This document shows positions 1 through 7,915 of a DNA stretch of 64,000 nt, piece by piece. Numbering within the stretch: position 1 is the first letter of the stretch; every line of letters starts with the position of its first letter. Below the pieces are notes generated by a model. The model did no database searches, had not been told where the DNA came from, and worked only from the letters and a program-made list of their open reading frames with translations. The DNA is from JABGQS01 sp963674545 (GTDB lineage: Bacteria > Bacillota > Clostridia > Christensenellales > SZUA-584), in the NCBI GenBank assembly GCA_963674545.2, contig CAXXFB010000001.1:310001-374000 (forward strand), written 5' to 3'. A program made the translations under genes and the position numbers.

Positions 1-584
1 CTTGGGTTTGCGCAGATGTCATAAACGCAGGAGTGCGTTGCGCAAAGAGGATGTTTATATGCCTTGGCAGCGTCCCAGAACCCATCTTCGTTTAGGTGTG
101 AAACGTCAAGCGCCATTCGAAGGTCGTTCAGTTTGTCTATAGCATCAAAGCCTTTCTTTTTGATGCCGCCGCTATGCAGGCATCCGCATGCAAATTCATT
201 CTCATAATTCCATGTCAAGCTGAAGATCCTTGCGCCTGCCTCATACATTTCTTCGATGCGCTTTACTTTACAGTCGATACTATCTGCACTCTCAATGGAA
301 AGTATAAGCTTTATTTCAGAGGTATCAGCAAAGCTCTCTTGTTTTGTCAGCAGTGATACTATGCCGGAGTGTTCAGAAAGAAAATCGCTGAAGTAATCTA
401 GCTCATAAAGGCAGTCACCATATCTGTTCTCGTCTTCAGGCGGTATCCATACAGCAAGGTTCTGCATTTTTACTCCGCCGGCTAGCAGCGCAAAGAAGCT
501 CGATTGGTCATGTATCCTCCCCTCACATCCTCCTAAAGTTCTGTAAGCCAGCAAATCACAGTGTGAATCAGCAATCTTGTACAT
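1..584 (-). CDS. Membrane dipeptidase (peptidase family M19), 3' end cut by window
   Basis: The minus strand is open from an ATG at 584 to the window edge (about 194 codons, C-terminus missing). The start is set by an AGAAAGGAGA ribosome-binding site about 8 nt upstream. The N-terminus reads MYKIADSHCDLLAYR, matching the HxD zinc-binding motif of renal-type dipeptidases. Further on come an IES motif in the place of the metal-bridging Glu, the segment LTWNYENEF, LDVSHLNEDGFWDA and THSCVYDICANP, all in the order typical of M19 enzymes. These cleave dipeptides with a binuclear zinc site; clostridial members are usually cytoplasmic, and no signal peptide is visible here. It lies downstream of rny, separated by a terminator. 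Seen: motifs and start. Inferred: active enzyme, since the C-terminal half is not in view. Confidence 0.88.
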   Translation of the reverse strand, partial: MYKIADSHCDLLAYRTLGGCEGRIHDQSSFFALLAGGVKMQNLAVWIPPEDENRYGDCLYELDYFSDFLSEHSGIVSLLTKQESFADTSEIKLILSIESADSIDCKVKRIEEMYEAGARIFSLTWNYENEFACGCLHSGGIKKKGFDAIDKLNDLRMALDVSHLNEDGFWDAAKAYKHPLCATHSCVYDICANP

Positions 585-699
585 CCGACACAGTCTCCTT
601 TCTTTATAATACTGATTTATATGAAAATCAATATACTTAAAAAGAATAAACTCAATTACAAAGCTGTTAAGACAATAAGTGCTGCTATAACAAAACCCT

Positions 700-735
700 T
701 ATAGAAAGAAAGAAGAGCCAATTTTTTGACTCTTC
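700..735 (-). terminator. Intrinsic terminator of rny
   Basis: Read on the minus strand, GAAGAGTCA and TGGCTCTTC form a 9-bp stem (one G-T pair) around an A-rich loop, followed by a T-rich stretch. It lies about 10 bp after the rny stop codon. Confidence 0.75.
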
Positions 736-744
736 CCTTAAATA

Positions 745-2286
745 CTATTTTGCGTAATCTACAGTCCTGGTCTCCCTTATGACACTAACTTTTATCTGCC
801 CAGGGTAATCCAGTTCCTGTTCGATCTTTTTGACGATGTCTTTCGCCATAAGATGCATTCCTGCGTCATCCACGTCTTCGGGTTTAACGATTATCCTTAT
901 TTCCCTGCCCGCCTGTATTGCATAGCAGTTGTCAACTCCCGCGAATGAATTTGCGATTTCTTCCAAAGATTCCAAACGTTTTATGTAGTTTTCAAGAGTT
1001 TCACGCCTTGCTCCCGGCCGTGCCGCAGAGATTGCGTCGGCTGACTGTACAAGTACAGCTTCAACCGTTGTTGCATCGATATCGCCGTGGTGTGCCTGTA
1101 TACAATGAATAACATCTGCGTTTTCACGGTATTTCTTGGCAAGGTCAGCACCAATCTGTATGTGCGGGCCTTCCACTTCATGGTCAACAGCTTTACCGAT
1201 ATCGTGAAGCAGTCCCCCACGTTTCGCAAGCTTAATATTTGCGCCAAGCTCACTTGCCATAACAGCAGAAAGATGAGCAACTTCGAGCGAGTGTTTAAGC
1301 ACGTTCTGGCCATAGCTTGTACGGTACTTGAGCCTTCCAAGCAGCTTTATGATCTCGGGATGAAGGTTATGTATACCAACATCGAAAGCGGCTGCTTCAC
1401 CGGCATCCCTTACCTCTTTTTCGACTTCCTTTTTGGCCTTTTTGACCATCTCTTCGATCCTGGCCGGATGTATCCTGCCGTCTATTATAAGCTTTTCAAG
1501 AGCGATCCTTGCGACCTCTCTTCTTATAGGATCAAATCCGGAGAGTATAACAGCCTCAGGAGTATCATCGATTATAAGGTCGATACCCGTAGCAGTTTCA
1601 AGCGCACGGATATTCCTTCCTTCTCTGCCGATTATTCTGCCCTTCATTTCATCACTGGGCAGTGCAACGACAGATACCGTGTTTTCAGCAACCAAGTCGG
1701 CCGCATACTTTTGTATAGCGTTTGCTATGATGTCACGTGATTTTTTGTCGGCCTCGTCTTTGGCCTTGTTTTCTATCTCACGGACGTAGACAGCCATGTC
1801 ACGTCTTGCTTCCTGCTCAACTTTTTCTATAAGCAGATCCTTTGCTTCATCCGTTGTCATGCCGGAGATCTTTTCAAGCTGCTCGATCTGTTCGTGATAC
1901 GTTTTGTCGATTGCTTCTTTTTTCTTAGTGATCTCTGCAAGTTTGTTTGAGGCCTGCTCTTCTTTGCTCTCAGCGCTGATGATCTTTCTATCAAGCATCT
2001 CCTCACGCTGAACTACTCTTCTTTCAAGTCTTGTTAACTCGTTACGTCTGTCTTTGGATTCCTTTTCAAATTCGCTTCTCAATACGTGGATTTCTTCCTT
2101 GGCTTCAAGCACGGTTTCCTTCTTAACAGCCTCGGCCTTTTTTTGTGCATCAGATATGAGTCTTTTCACAGACTCCTCTGCTCTTCCCACCTTTGCTTCA
2201 GCAACGCTTCTTCTATAAACATATCCAATCAACGCACCAATAATTATTCCGGCGAGAGGCAGTACAATGTACCAAAAATAATCCAC
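745..2286 (-). CDS. rny: Ribonuclease Y
   Basis: 513 residues, the usual length for this membrane-anchored endoribonuclease that starts mRNA turnover in Firmicutes. In order: one N-terminal transmembrane helix (about residues 5-24), a long charged coiled coil (about 30-200), a KH RNA-binding domain with GRIIGREGRNIRALE (about 215-235), and an HD domain with LLHDIGKAVDHE as the metal-binding catalytic motif (about 360). The start is GTG at 2284-2286, with AAGGAGG about 12 nt upstream. A consensus promoter lies about 180 nt upstream of the start, and a terminator follows at once, so the gene is probably monocistronic. The family is well conserved and nothing looks unusual. Confidence 0.97.
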   Translation of the reverse strand: MDYFWYIVLPLAGIIIGALIGYVYRRSVAEAKVGRAEESVKRLISDAQKKAEAVKKETVLEAKEEIHVLRSEFEKESKDRRNELTRLERRVVQREEMLDRKIISAESKEEQASNKLAEITKKKEAIDKTYHEQIEQLEKISGMTTDEAKDLLIEKVEQEARRDMAVYVREIENKAKDEADKKSRDIIANAIQKYAADLVAENTVSVVALPSDEMKGRIIGREGRNIRALETATGIDLIIDDTPEAVILSGFDPIRREVARIALEKLIIDGRIHPARIEEMVKKAKKEVEKEVRDAGEAAAFDVGIHNLHPEIIKLLGRLKYRTSYGQNVLKHSLEVAHLSAVMASELGANIKLAKRGGLLHDIGKAVDHEVEGPHIQIGADLAKKYRENADVIHCIQAHHGDIDATTVEAVLVQSADAISAARPGARRETLENYIKRLESLEEIANSFAGVDNCYAIQAGREIRIIVKPEDVDDAGMHLMAKDIVKKIEQELDYPGQIKVSVIRETRTVDYAK

Positions 2287-2473
2287 TAAACGTAGTACCT
2301 CCTTATTAAATTTTACTATGCAGAAACAATATCGATAGTATTCTCTTATAAACGATATATACTATTTAAATAATCTTGCAATTTACAATGCAAGTAAAAT
2401 CGTCTTTGCATATGGTTCTATATACAAAAAGTTTTTACACAAATATAAAACTTAAATACATAACACCATAATA

Positions 2474-2502
2474 ATTCTATTATCTGGCGGGTTTTTTGTC
2501 AA
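2474..2502 (-). promoter_or_regulatory. Promoter of rny
   Basis: On the minus strand: -35 TTGACA (2497-2502), 17-bp spacer, -10 TAGAAT (2474-2479). A leader of about 180 nt would follow, containing the small hairpin CTTGCA/TGCAAG. A second, weaker TTGTAA/TAGTAT pair lies closer to the gene. Confidence 0.7.
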
Positions 2503-2656
2503 GATAAGATATACTTATAATAGTACTTTTTTTCGCATAATTTTATAATCTCACCATTATATAGCGTACCTGTGATTTTTTTCATTAGTGTTTTTTGTTT
2601 TAGCATAAATGTAATGCTACACCTATTAAAAAACAATTGGCAAAATAGCCTAAAAA

Positions 2657-2683
2657 AAATTGTTAAAAGTTGAATAACAATTT
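2657..2683. repeat. Perfect 9-bp inverted repeat
   Basis: AAATTGTTA and TAACAATTT flank a 9-nt loop, with an A-run (2652-2659) on the left. Read on the minus strand it resembles an AT-only terminator with a T-run; read as DNA it could be an operator upstream of the nadD promoter. No minus-strand gene ends here, which makes a terminator role less obvious. Confidence 0.55.
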
Positions 2684-2714
2684 GCTGTAATGACCATTGG
2701 AGGCGCTATAGCTC

Positions 2715-2743
2715 TTGTGGTAAGTATTAAGCTTTGCTATAAT
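2715..2743 (+). promoter_or_regulatory. Promoter of nadD-yqeK-rsfS
   Basis: -35 TTGTGG (2715-2720), 17-bp spacer, -10 TATAAT (2738-2743), about 20 bp before the nadD start codon. Confidence 0.65.
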
Positions 2744-2762
2744 ATACACGAAAGGCAGGCAT

Positions 2763-3428
2763 ATGCAGGAATACCAGCAGATTTCTTCTATATATACAGA
2801 AAGAAAAATACCGAACCGCAATAGAATCGGGCTTCTTGGCGGCACTTTCAATCCGGTTCACAACGGGCATATAATCATGGCACAGATAGCTCTTTGCGAG
2901 TTTTTGCTCGGCGAAGTTGTTTTTTTGCCTTCTGGACAGCCTCCGCACAAATTGGATGAAAAGATTGCACCGGCGTGGCAGCGTGCAGAGATGATAAAGC
3001 TGGCAATCGAAGGATATGAACGTTTTACATTGAGTACTATAGAGATAGATAGAAAAGGCACCACATATACTATTGATACACTGGAACAATTAAGGTCGAA
3101 AGACCCGCAAAGCGACTACTATTTTATAATCGGAGCGGATACACTTTTCGAACTGCCTACATGGAGAAACATAAGCAGAGTCATGCAAATGGCTGATTTT
3201 ATCTGTGTTATGCGTCCGGGGATCGACGAGAAAATGGCTCATGACTATGCTAAGATGATTTGCAGCAAAAGCCCCTGTACTATATATATGGCAGACGAAA
3301 AAGGCCCCAACATCTCGTCAACAAATGTAAGGATGATGGCTGTAAATAATGAGCTTAGCAGCAGTTTAGTACCGCCTGCTGTGTTAAAATACATAAAACA
3401 GAACGATGTATACACAAACGAGGAATAG
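2763..3428 (+). CDS. nadD: Nicotinate-nucleotide adenylyltransferase
   Basis: 221 residues. The enzyme joins nicotinate mononucleotide and ATP to make deamido-NAD in NAD synthesis. The nucleotidyltransferase motif GGTFNPVHNGH (about residues 26-36) and the ISSTNVR motif near the C-terminus (about 180-190) identify it. The conserved core starts at RIGLLGG, so the chosen ATG gives about 20 extra N-terminal residues compared with the usual protein; it is kept because it lies just after the promoter and behind AAAGGCAGG, and no better internal ATG precedes the core. The stop codon is followed directly by the yqeK start, so the two are translationally coupled. The nadD-yqeK-rsfS order is common in Firmicutes. 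Confidence 0.95.
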   Translation: MQEYQQISSIYTERKIPNRNRIGLLGGTFNPVHNGHIIMAQIALCEFLLGEVVFLPSGQPPHKLDEKIAPAWQRAEMIKLAIEGYERFTLSTIEIDRKGTTYTIDTLEQLRSKDPQSDYYFIIGADTLFELPTWRNISRVMQMADFICVMRPGIDEKMAHDYAKMICSKSPCTIYMADEKGPNISSTNVRMMAVNNELSSSLVPPAVLKYIKQNDVYTNEE

Positions 3429-4004
3429 ATGGACAAATATCTTGAATACCTTGAAAGTCAAATAGACAAAAAGAAATTAGGACACAGTATAGCAACCGCG
3501 AAGCAGGCAGTCGAGCTCGCAAGGATCTATGGCGAAGACGAAGAGAAGGCTTATATTGCAGGACTTCTGCATGACGTTGCAAAAGGCAAGTGCAGCAAAG
3601 GTCTTAAAAAGATAGCTCAGCAGTATTCGATAGATATCGACGAATTTGAACACATCAACCCAGAGTTGATTCATGGTAAGCTAGGTGCTAAAATGGTCGA
3701 GATGGAATTGGGGATCAGCGATGAGGATATATTGAACGCTATCTGCTGGCACACTACTGGCAGAGAAAACATGAGCATGCTTGAAAAGATAGTGTATATA
3801 GCGGATTTGACAGAGCCGGGAAGAGACTTTGAAAACATTGAAATGCTAAGAACGCTTGCCAGAACAGACATAGATTCGGCGATGATAAAGTCGCTAAAAG
3901 GTGTTATGGATTTTGTAAAGAGCAGGGGTTTTACCCTTCATCCGAACAGTGAAAAAGCATATGAACTATTAAAAAAGGAGGAAAAAAGAAAACTTGGATT
4001 ATAA
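3429..4004 (+). CDS. yqeK: HD-domain hydrolase YqeK, bis(5'-nucleosyl)-tetraphosphatase
   Basis: 191 residues. YqeK-family HD proteins split diadenosine tetraphosphate symmetrically to ADP. An upstream His (GHSIATA, H19), the HD pair in LLHDVAKG (H48-D49), the ICWHTTG motif (about 108) and YIADLTEPGRDF (about 123) give the expected metal-binding set. It starts directly after the nadD stop and overlaps the start of rsfS by 11 nt. The function is assigned from the family and from the conserved nadD-yqeK-rsfS neighbourhood; no residue looks lost. Confidence 0.92.
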   Translation: MDKYLEYLESQIDKKKLGHSIATAKQAVELARIYGEDEEKAYIAGLLHDVAKGKCSKGLKKIAQQYSIDIDEFEHINPELIHGKLGAKMVEMELGISDEDILNAICWHTTGRENMSMLEKIVYIADLTEPGRDFENIEMLRTLARTDIDSAMIKSLKGVMDFVKSRGFTLHPNSEKAYELLKKEEKRKLGL

Positions 4005-4356
4005 TAAAGAAGCTTTGAATATTGCAAAGCAGTTGTTTATGAAAAAAGCAGAGGACGTCAGGCTGCTAAAAGTTGACCACTTGACAATAGTAGCAGACTA
4101 TTTTCTGCTTGCGAGCGGACGTTCAGATGTTCACGTTAAATCGCTAAGCGACGAGGCGGAAGAGCTTATGGAAAAGGCGGGAAGGCAGCGTCTGCGCATC
4201 GAAGGCTACAGGCAGGGACGCTGGATCGTACTCGACTATGGCGACATAATAATTCACATATTCCACAAGAGCGAAAGAGAATTTTACGATCTGGAGCGAT
4301 TGTGGCTGGACGGCGACAACTGTATCAATATAACTGACGATATGATTGTAAAGTGA
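3994..4356 (+). CDS. rsfS: Ribosomal silencing factor RsfS (Iojap family)
   Basis: 120 residues, normal for the family. RsfS binds ribosomal protein uL14 on the large subunit and prevents subunit joining under starvation. Diagnostic segments are VDHLTIVADYFLLASGRSDVHV (shown here only as a region, about residues 26-47), RQGRWIVLDYGDIIIHIF (about 72-89) and the YDLERLW motif near 100. The start is TTG at 3994, inside the end of yqeK; a strong AAAGGAGG lies about 12 nt upstream and no ATG is available. Last gene of the operon, followed by a terminator. Confidence 0.94.
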   Translation: MDYNKEALNIAKQLFMKKAEDVRLLKVDHLTIVADYFLLASGRSDVHVKSLSDEAEELMEKAGRQRLRIEGYRQGRWIVLDYGDIIIHIFHKSEREFYDLERLWLDGDNCINITDDMIVK

Positions 4357-4370
4357 TTATAAAAAATAAA

Positions 4371-4404
4371 AAAGCCGGAGTCAGTCTGCTCCGGTCTTTT
4401 TATT
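4371..4404. terminator. Bidirectional terminator between rsfS and the NlpC/P60 gene
   Basis: The arms CCGGAG and CTCCGG enclose a short loop, with a T-rich run to the right and an A-rich run to the left. It can end the plus-strand nadD operon and the convergent minus-strand gene that stops at 4410. Confidence 0.85.
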
Positions 4405-4409
4405 TTATA

Positions 4410-5813
4410 TCAGAAAACCCGTTTTGCACATCTGAAGTTCCTTGTCCAATACGACGAACTGAATATATCAGATCTCGTTACTATCTTTCCGTTGCCGGAT
4501 GAAGCATCGACCATTTTACCGTTGCCCATATATATTCCTACGTGACCGTTAAAGCAAAGGATGTCGCCTTTTTTAACATCTGTAAATTTTGTAATAGTCG
4601 GGAAATTAGTGCTTCTCCAGGCTGTTGAAGTTCTGTATCCTATTTTAAAGCCTACACTGTTTAGACAGTAGTATACAAACCCGGAACAGTCAAACGAGTT
4701 AGGTCCCTTGCCCCCTCGAACATACGGTTTACCAAGCTGCGTAAGTGCGAATTCAATAAGAGCATCTGCAGAAGCGTTGTCGGGATCACCAACAACTACG
4801 GGTTTGTTGCCAGTACTTGAGCCGCCTGAACTACCTCCTGAACTTCCACCGCTGGACGTAGCTGCAGCTCTTGCGCTTTCAGAGAAAAGAGTCTCACGGG
4901 TCTGCTCTCCCACATTACCGTCTGCATAAAGCCCGTTTCTCTTCTGAAAGCTCTTCACAGCGGTTTCAGTGTCTGTGCCGAAATAGCCGGTACTGCCTGC
5001 TTTCAAATAACGTAGTTCCTGAAGTCTTTTCTGTATGCTTTCGACATCAGTACCTCTGTCGCCGAGTTTAACTGTATACTGAGCCGCTGTATCATCAAAA
5101 AGTTTTTCCAGAGTTACTTCTCCCGCAATGCCGTCTACTTGAAGACTGTGTTTGCGCTGGAAAAGCTGCAAAGCGTATTCAGTGCCGTAGCCGTAATAAT
5201 CAGAAGGCTCATCCCAGTCAAGGTACCCTAGTTCCATTAATCTTTGCTGTATAGTAATAATCCTGGAATCGTGGACCCCTGGAGCAAGTTTCTCATCAAC
5301 CGGCTCAGTTGTAACAACAGGAGTGTGAACAGGCGAAGTAGTCGGTATAAGGTTTGTATTAACATCGATGCTGCTTTCTGCCTGCTGTCCTTGTATATTA
5401 GCTAAAGTATTCGCATCTTTGTTATTGTCAACATCAGTACTATTTATGTTTTCTGCTTCAGCAGCACTATCCGATAAAGCGGTTTGCTTCTTCTCCCCCG
5501 CTGCTGAAAAAACTATCGGCAGAACTACTGCGGCGACAACAATGACAGCTGTGCCTACAAGTACAAGCTTGTTTTTCCACCATACATTTTTAGTGGATTT
5601 AGATGAAGGGGCATTATGTTTTACTATACTGGTATTTATTTTAACAGTGTTTTGAGAAACTTTAAGTTTTTTGCTGGTAGTCTGTTTTCTTTTTAATCCA
5701 AAAAGAGAAGCAACTGAGTAAAAAATACGAACGAAGAAATCCTTTATTGAAACAGATATATTGTGTATGAACATTATTGAATACTTCAATATTTTTTTCG
5801 CAGTATTTTTCAT
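4410..5813 (-). CDS. NlpC/P60 peptidoglycan hydrolase with two peptidoglycan-binding domains
   Basis: 467 residues from the chosen ATG. Order: basic N-terminus, one transmembrane segment (LVLVGTAVIVVAAVVLPIV, about residues 80-100), a Thr/Ser-rich linker, two PG_binding_1 repeats (each with the GYLDWD/LRYLKAG...LQLFQRKHSL/VKSFQKRNGL pattern), a Ser/Gly linker, and a C-terminal NlpC/P60 domain with the catalytic Cys in FDCSGFVYYC and His in GHVGIYMG. It is probably a D,L-endopeptidase anchored outside the membrane. The frame is open 23 codons further upstream, but the likely promoter (-10 at 5897-5902) would start RNA near 5890, and only the ATG at 5813 has an upstream AGGATGG. Exact cross-link specificity cannot be told. 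Confidence 0.92.
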   Translation of the reverse strand: MKNTAKKILKYSIMFIHNISVSIKDFFVRIFYSVASLFGLKRKQTTSKKLKVSQNTVKINTSIVKHNAPSSKSTKNVWWKNKLVLVGTAVIVVAAVVLPIVFSAAGEKKQTALSDSAAEAENINSTDVDNNKDANTLANIQGQQAESSIDVNTNLIPTTSPVHTPVVTTEPVDEKLAPGVHDSRIITIQQRLMELGYLDWDEPSDYYGYGTEYALQLFQRKHSLQVDGIAGEVTLEKLFDDTAAQYTVKLGDRGTDVESIQKRLQELRYLKAGSTGYFGTDTETAVKSFQKRNGLYADGNVGEQTRETLFSESARAAATSSGGSSGGSSGGSSTGNKPVVVGDPDNASADALIEFALTQLGKPYVRGGKGPNSFDCSGFVYYCLNSVGFKIGYRTSTAWRSTNFPTITKFTDVKKGDILCFNGHVGIYMGNGKMVDASSGNGKIVTRSDIFSSSYWTRNFRCAKRVF

Positions 5814-5896
5814 AATTTTCCATCCTGTTCTAATCTGTCTTAATATAAATGTAACATATAAGAAATATTTATGCAATAACATATTTTACTTGAATT

Positions 5897-5926
5897 ATTA
5901 TATCATAAAACATAATTGCTTTACAA
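5897..5926 (-). promoter_or_regulatory. Promoter of the NlpC/P60 gene
   Basis: Minus strand: -35 TTGTAA (5921-5926), 18-bp spacer, -10 TATAAT (5897-5902). Its position supports the downstream ATG at 5813 as start. Confidence 0.6.
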
Positions 5927-5943
5927 TTGATAAGAAACACTAT

Positions 5944-5973
5944 TTGTGCTATATTTAAATTAGCTGATATAAA
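5944..5973 (+). promoter_or_regulatory. Possible promoter of the DUF1508 gene
   Basis: -35 TTGTGC (5944-5949), 18-bp spacer, -10 TATAAA (5968-5973), about 55 bp before the start codon, in a very AT-rich stretch where chance matches are common. Confidence 0.4.
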
Positions 5974-6027
5974 ATATTAATTTACATAAAATAATACATT
6001 TAAAATAAAATATAAAGGAGAATCAAT

Positions 6028-6207
6028 ATGGCAGGTAAATTTGAAGTGTTTACGGACAAGTCGGGGAAATACCGTTTCAGACTCAAGGCTGGCAACGGTG
6101 AGATAATTGCTTCAAGCGAAGCATATGAATCAAAAGCTGGTTGCATGAACGGAATAGAATCTGTTAAGAAAAATGCTCCTGATGCAAAGGTAGAGGAAGT
6201 AGAATAG
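6028..6207 (+). CDS. DUF1508 (YegP-like) small protein
   Basis: 59 residues with a clear AAAGGAG 7 nt before the ATG. The sequence begins MAGKFEVFTDKSGKYRFRLK and continues with GEIIASSEAYESKAGCMNGIESVKKNAPDA in two pieces typical of the DUF1508 fold: one copy of the repeat that occurs singly or in tandem in YegP. Members are small alpha/beta proteins of unknown biochemical role. It sits alone between two terminators and converges on ilvB. Seen: complete frame, ribosome site and family motif. The function is unknown. Confidence 0.9.
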   Translation: MAGKFEVFTDKSGKYRFRLKAGNGEIIASSEAYESKAGCMNGIESVKKNAPDAKVEEVE

Positions 6208-6211
6208 CATT

Positions 6212-6245
6212 AAAAAAAGCACTCCGGAATGGAGTGCTTTTTTTT
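6212..6245. terminator. Bidirectional terminator between the DUF1508 gene and ilvB
   Basis: AAAAAAGCACTCC and GGAGTGCTTTTTT form a strong hairpin with T-runs on both strands, 5 bp before the ilvB stop codon. Confidence 0.9.
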
Positions 6246-6250
6246 CGTTT

Positions 6251-7897
6251 CTAACTAATGCTCATTGTTATCTTGTCTATAGATGCGCCTGGTGCAACCA
6301 TAGGAAGAACCATCGTGTCAATATCGAGCAGGCAGTGTATCAGACATGGGCCGTCTTGCTTTAGCGCAGTCTTTAAAGCTTTTTCAAATTCTGCTGCACT
6401 AGAAACTTTTTCTGCATGGTAACCAAAGCCTTTTGCTATTGCGCAAAAGTCAATCGGAGGCAGGTTGGTTTCGGCATAGTGCTTATCAAAGAAAAGAGTC
6501 TGCCACTGACGAACCATTCCTAGAGTGTTGTTGTCAAAAAGGACAGTAATTACAGGCAGATTGTAACGAACAGTAGTTGCCATCTCGTTAAGGTTCATTC
6601 TGAAGCTGCCGTCACCTGTTATATGGATGACAGTTTTATCTGGTGCTCCGACCTGTGCGCCGATTGATGCACCGAGACCGTAACCCATAGTGCCCAGGCC
6701 GCCGGATGTAATGAACTTGTTATGTTTCTTGAACGGATAGTACTGGGCCGTCCACATCTGATGCTGTCCAACATCTGTAGCTACTATAGTATCTTCGCCG
6801 AGGTTTTCATACAGTATATTCATTATCTGCTTTGGCAGGTGGTCCTTAGGTATATGAGCTTCATTTTCCATTTTCCACTCATAAACATTGTGTGTCCACT
6901 CCTTATGAGTCTTATTGCTTAATACTGAGTTAAGACTTTCCAAAGCGCATTTGATGTCCTGAATAACGTGAAGATCTGTCGGTATATTTTTATCTACCTC
7001 AGATTTATCTATATCTATCTGTATTATCTTTGCGTGTGAAGCAAACTTGCTTGAATCTCCTGTAACCCTGTCTGAAAACCTTGCTCCAAGAACAATGAGA
7101 AGGTCGCAGTTCTGAAAAGCCATGTTGCTTGCTTTTGTACCGTGCATTCCTACAAGGCCGGTGGAAAGCTTATGATCGCCGGGAAACGAGCTAGTGCCCA
7201 TAAGTGTGCATGCAACAGGTGCGTCAATTTTTTCTGCGAACTCGAAGAGCTCGTCTGCCGCACCAGAAGAAACAACACCGCCTCCTGCTAAAATAACAGG
7301 ACGCTGCGCTACGTCTATCATTTCTTTTATCGTGTATACAGGAACTTCTGAAACCTTACAGAAGTTCTCTAAAGGCTCCTCAGGTTCTGCATAGTCACAC
7401 TCCGCGGCAAAAACATCACTTGTTATATCGATAAGAACTGGACCCGGCCTTCCGCTTTTAGCAAATGCGAATGCTTCTCGGAATATACGGGTTATATCAT
7501 TAACATTCTTTATCTGATAGTTATGCTTTGTTACGGGCATAGTTACGCCCATTATGTCTACTTCCTGGAAGCTGTCTCTGCCAAGAAGAGAAACCGGGAC
7601 GTTGCCAGTTATAGCGACGACCGGGATTGAGTCCATATAAGCTGTGGCAAGGCCTGTGACGAGATTTGTAGCTCCTGGGCCGGACGTAGAGATACATACG
7701 CCGACTTTACCTGTAGCCCTTGCATAGCCGTCTGCAGCGTGTGACGCACCCTGTTCATGTGCAGTGCAGACGTGGTCGATCGCTTCTTCCTGATAAAGAG
7801 CATCGTAAAGCTTAATGACTTTTCCTCCCGGATAGCCAAACACTTTATCAACTTTTTCTTTTTTAAGACACTCCAATATAATCTGTACGCCTGTCAT
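6251..7897 (-). CDS. ilvB: Acetolactate synthase, large (catalytic) subunit
   Basis: 548 residues. It condenses pyruvate with pyruvate or 2-oxobutyrate, the first shared step to valine, leucine and isoleucine. The N-terminal GYPGGKV and HEQGASHAADGYAR motifs (catalytic Glu), the central FAD/interface domain, and the C-terminal ThDP motif GDGSFRMN...DNNTLGMVRQWQ are all present. The ATG at 7897 is preferred over an in-frame GTG at 7912 because GGGAGGAAG lies directly before it. It is the last gene of the ilv operon, 18 nt after ilvD, and its regulatory subunit (ilvN) is the first gene, which is an unusual separation of the two subunits. A strong terminator follows. Confidence 0.96.
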   Translation of the reverse strand: MTGVQIILECLKKEKVDKVFGYPGGKVIKLYDALYQEEAIDHVCTAHEQGASHAADGYARATGKVGVCISTSGPGATNLVTGLATAYMDSIPVVAITGNVPVSLLGRDSFQEVDIMGVTMPVTKHNYQIKNVNDITRIFREAFAFAKSGRPGPVLIDITSDVFAAECDYAEPEEPLENFCKVSEVPVYTIKEMIDVAQRPVILAGGGVVSSGAADELFEFAEKIDAPVACTLMGTSSFPGDHKLSTGLVGMHGTKASNMAFQNCDLLIVLGARFSDRVTGDSSKFASHAKIIQIDIDKSEVDKNIPTDLHVIQDIKCALESLNSVLSNKTHKEWTHNVYEWKMENEAHIPKDHLPKQIMNILYENLGEDTIVATDVGQHQMWTAQYYPFKKHNKFITSGGLGTMGYGLGASIGAQVGAPDKTVIHITGDGSFRMNLNEMATTVRYNLPVITVLFDNNTLGMVRQWQTLFFDKHYAETNLPPIDFCAIAKGFGYHAEKVSSAAEFEKALKTALKQDGPCLIHCLLDIDTMVLPMVAPGASIDKITMSIS

Positions 7898-7915
7898 AGC
7901 TCTTCCTCCCACACG

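Larger units (their letters stand above)
2287..2762. other. AT-rich divergent intergenic region between rny and nadD
   Basis: About 475 bp with no coding potential that I trust. It holds the rny promoter and leader, a perfect 9-bp inverted repeat at 2657-2683, and the nadD promoter at 2715-2743. The short frames here and antisense to nadD show no family features. Confidence 0.7.

Noticed and set aside
1087..1740. 217-codon plus-strand open frame
   Set aside because: It is antisense to the rny KH/HD region, has no ribosome site or family features, and rny is certain.
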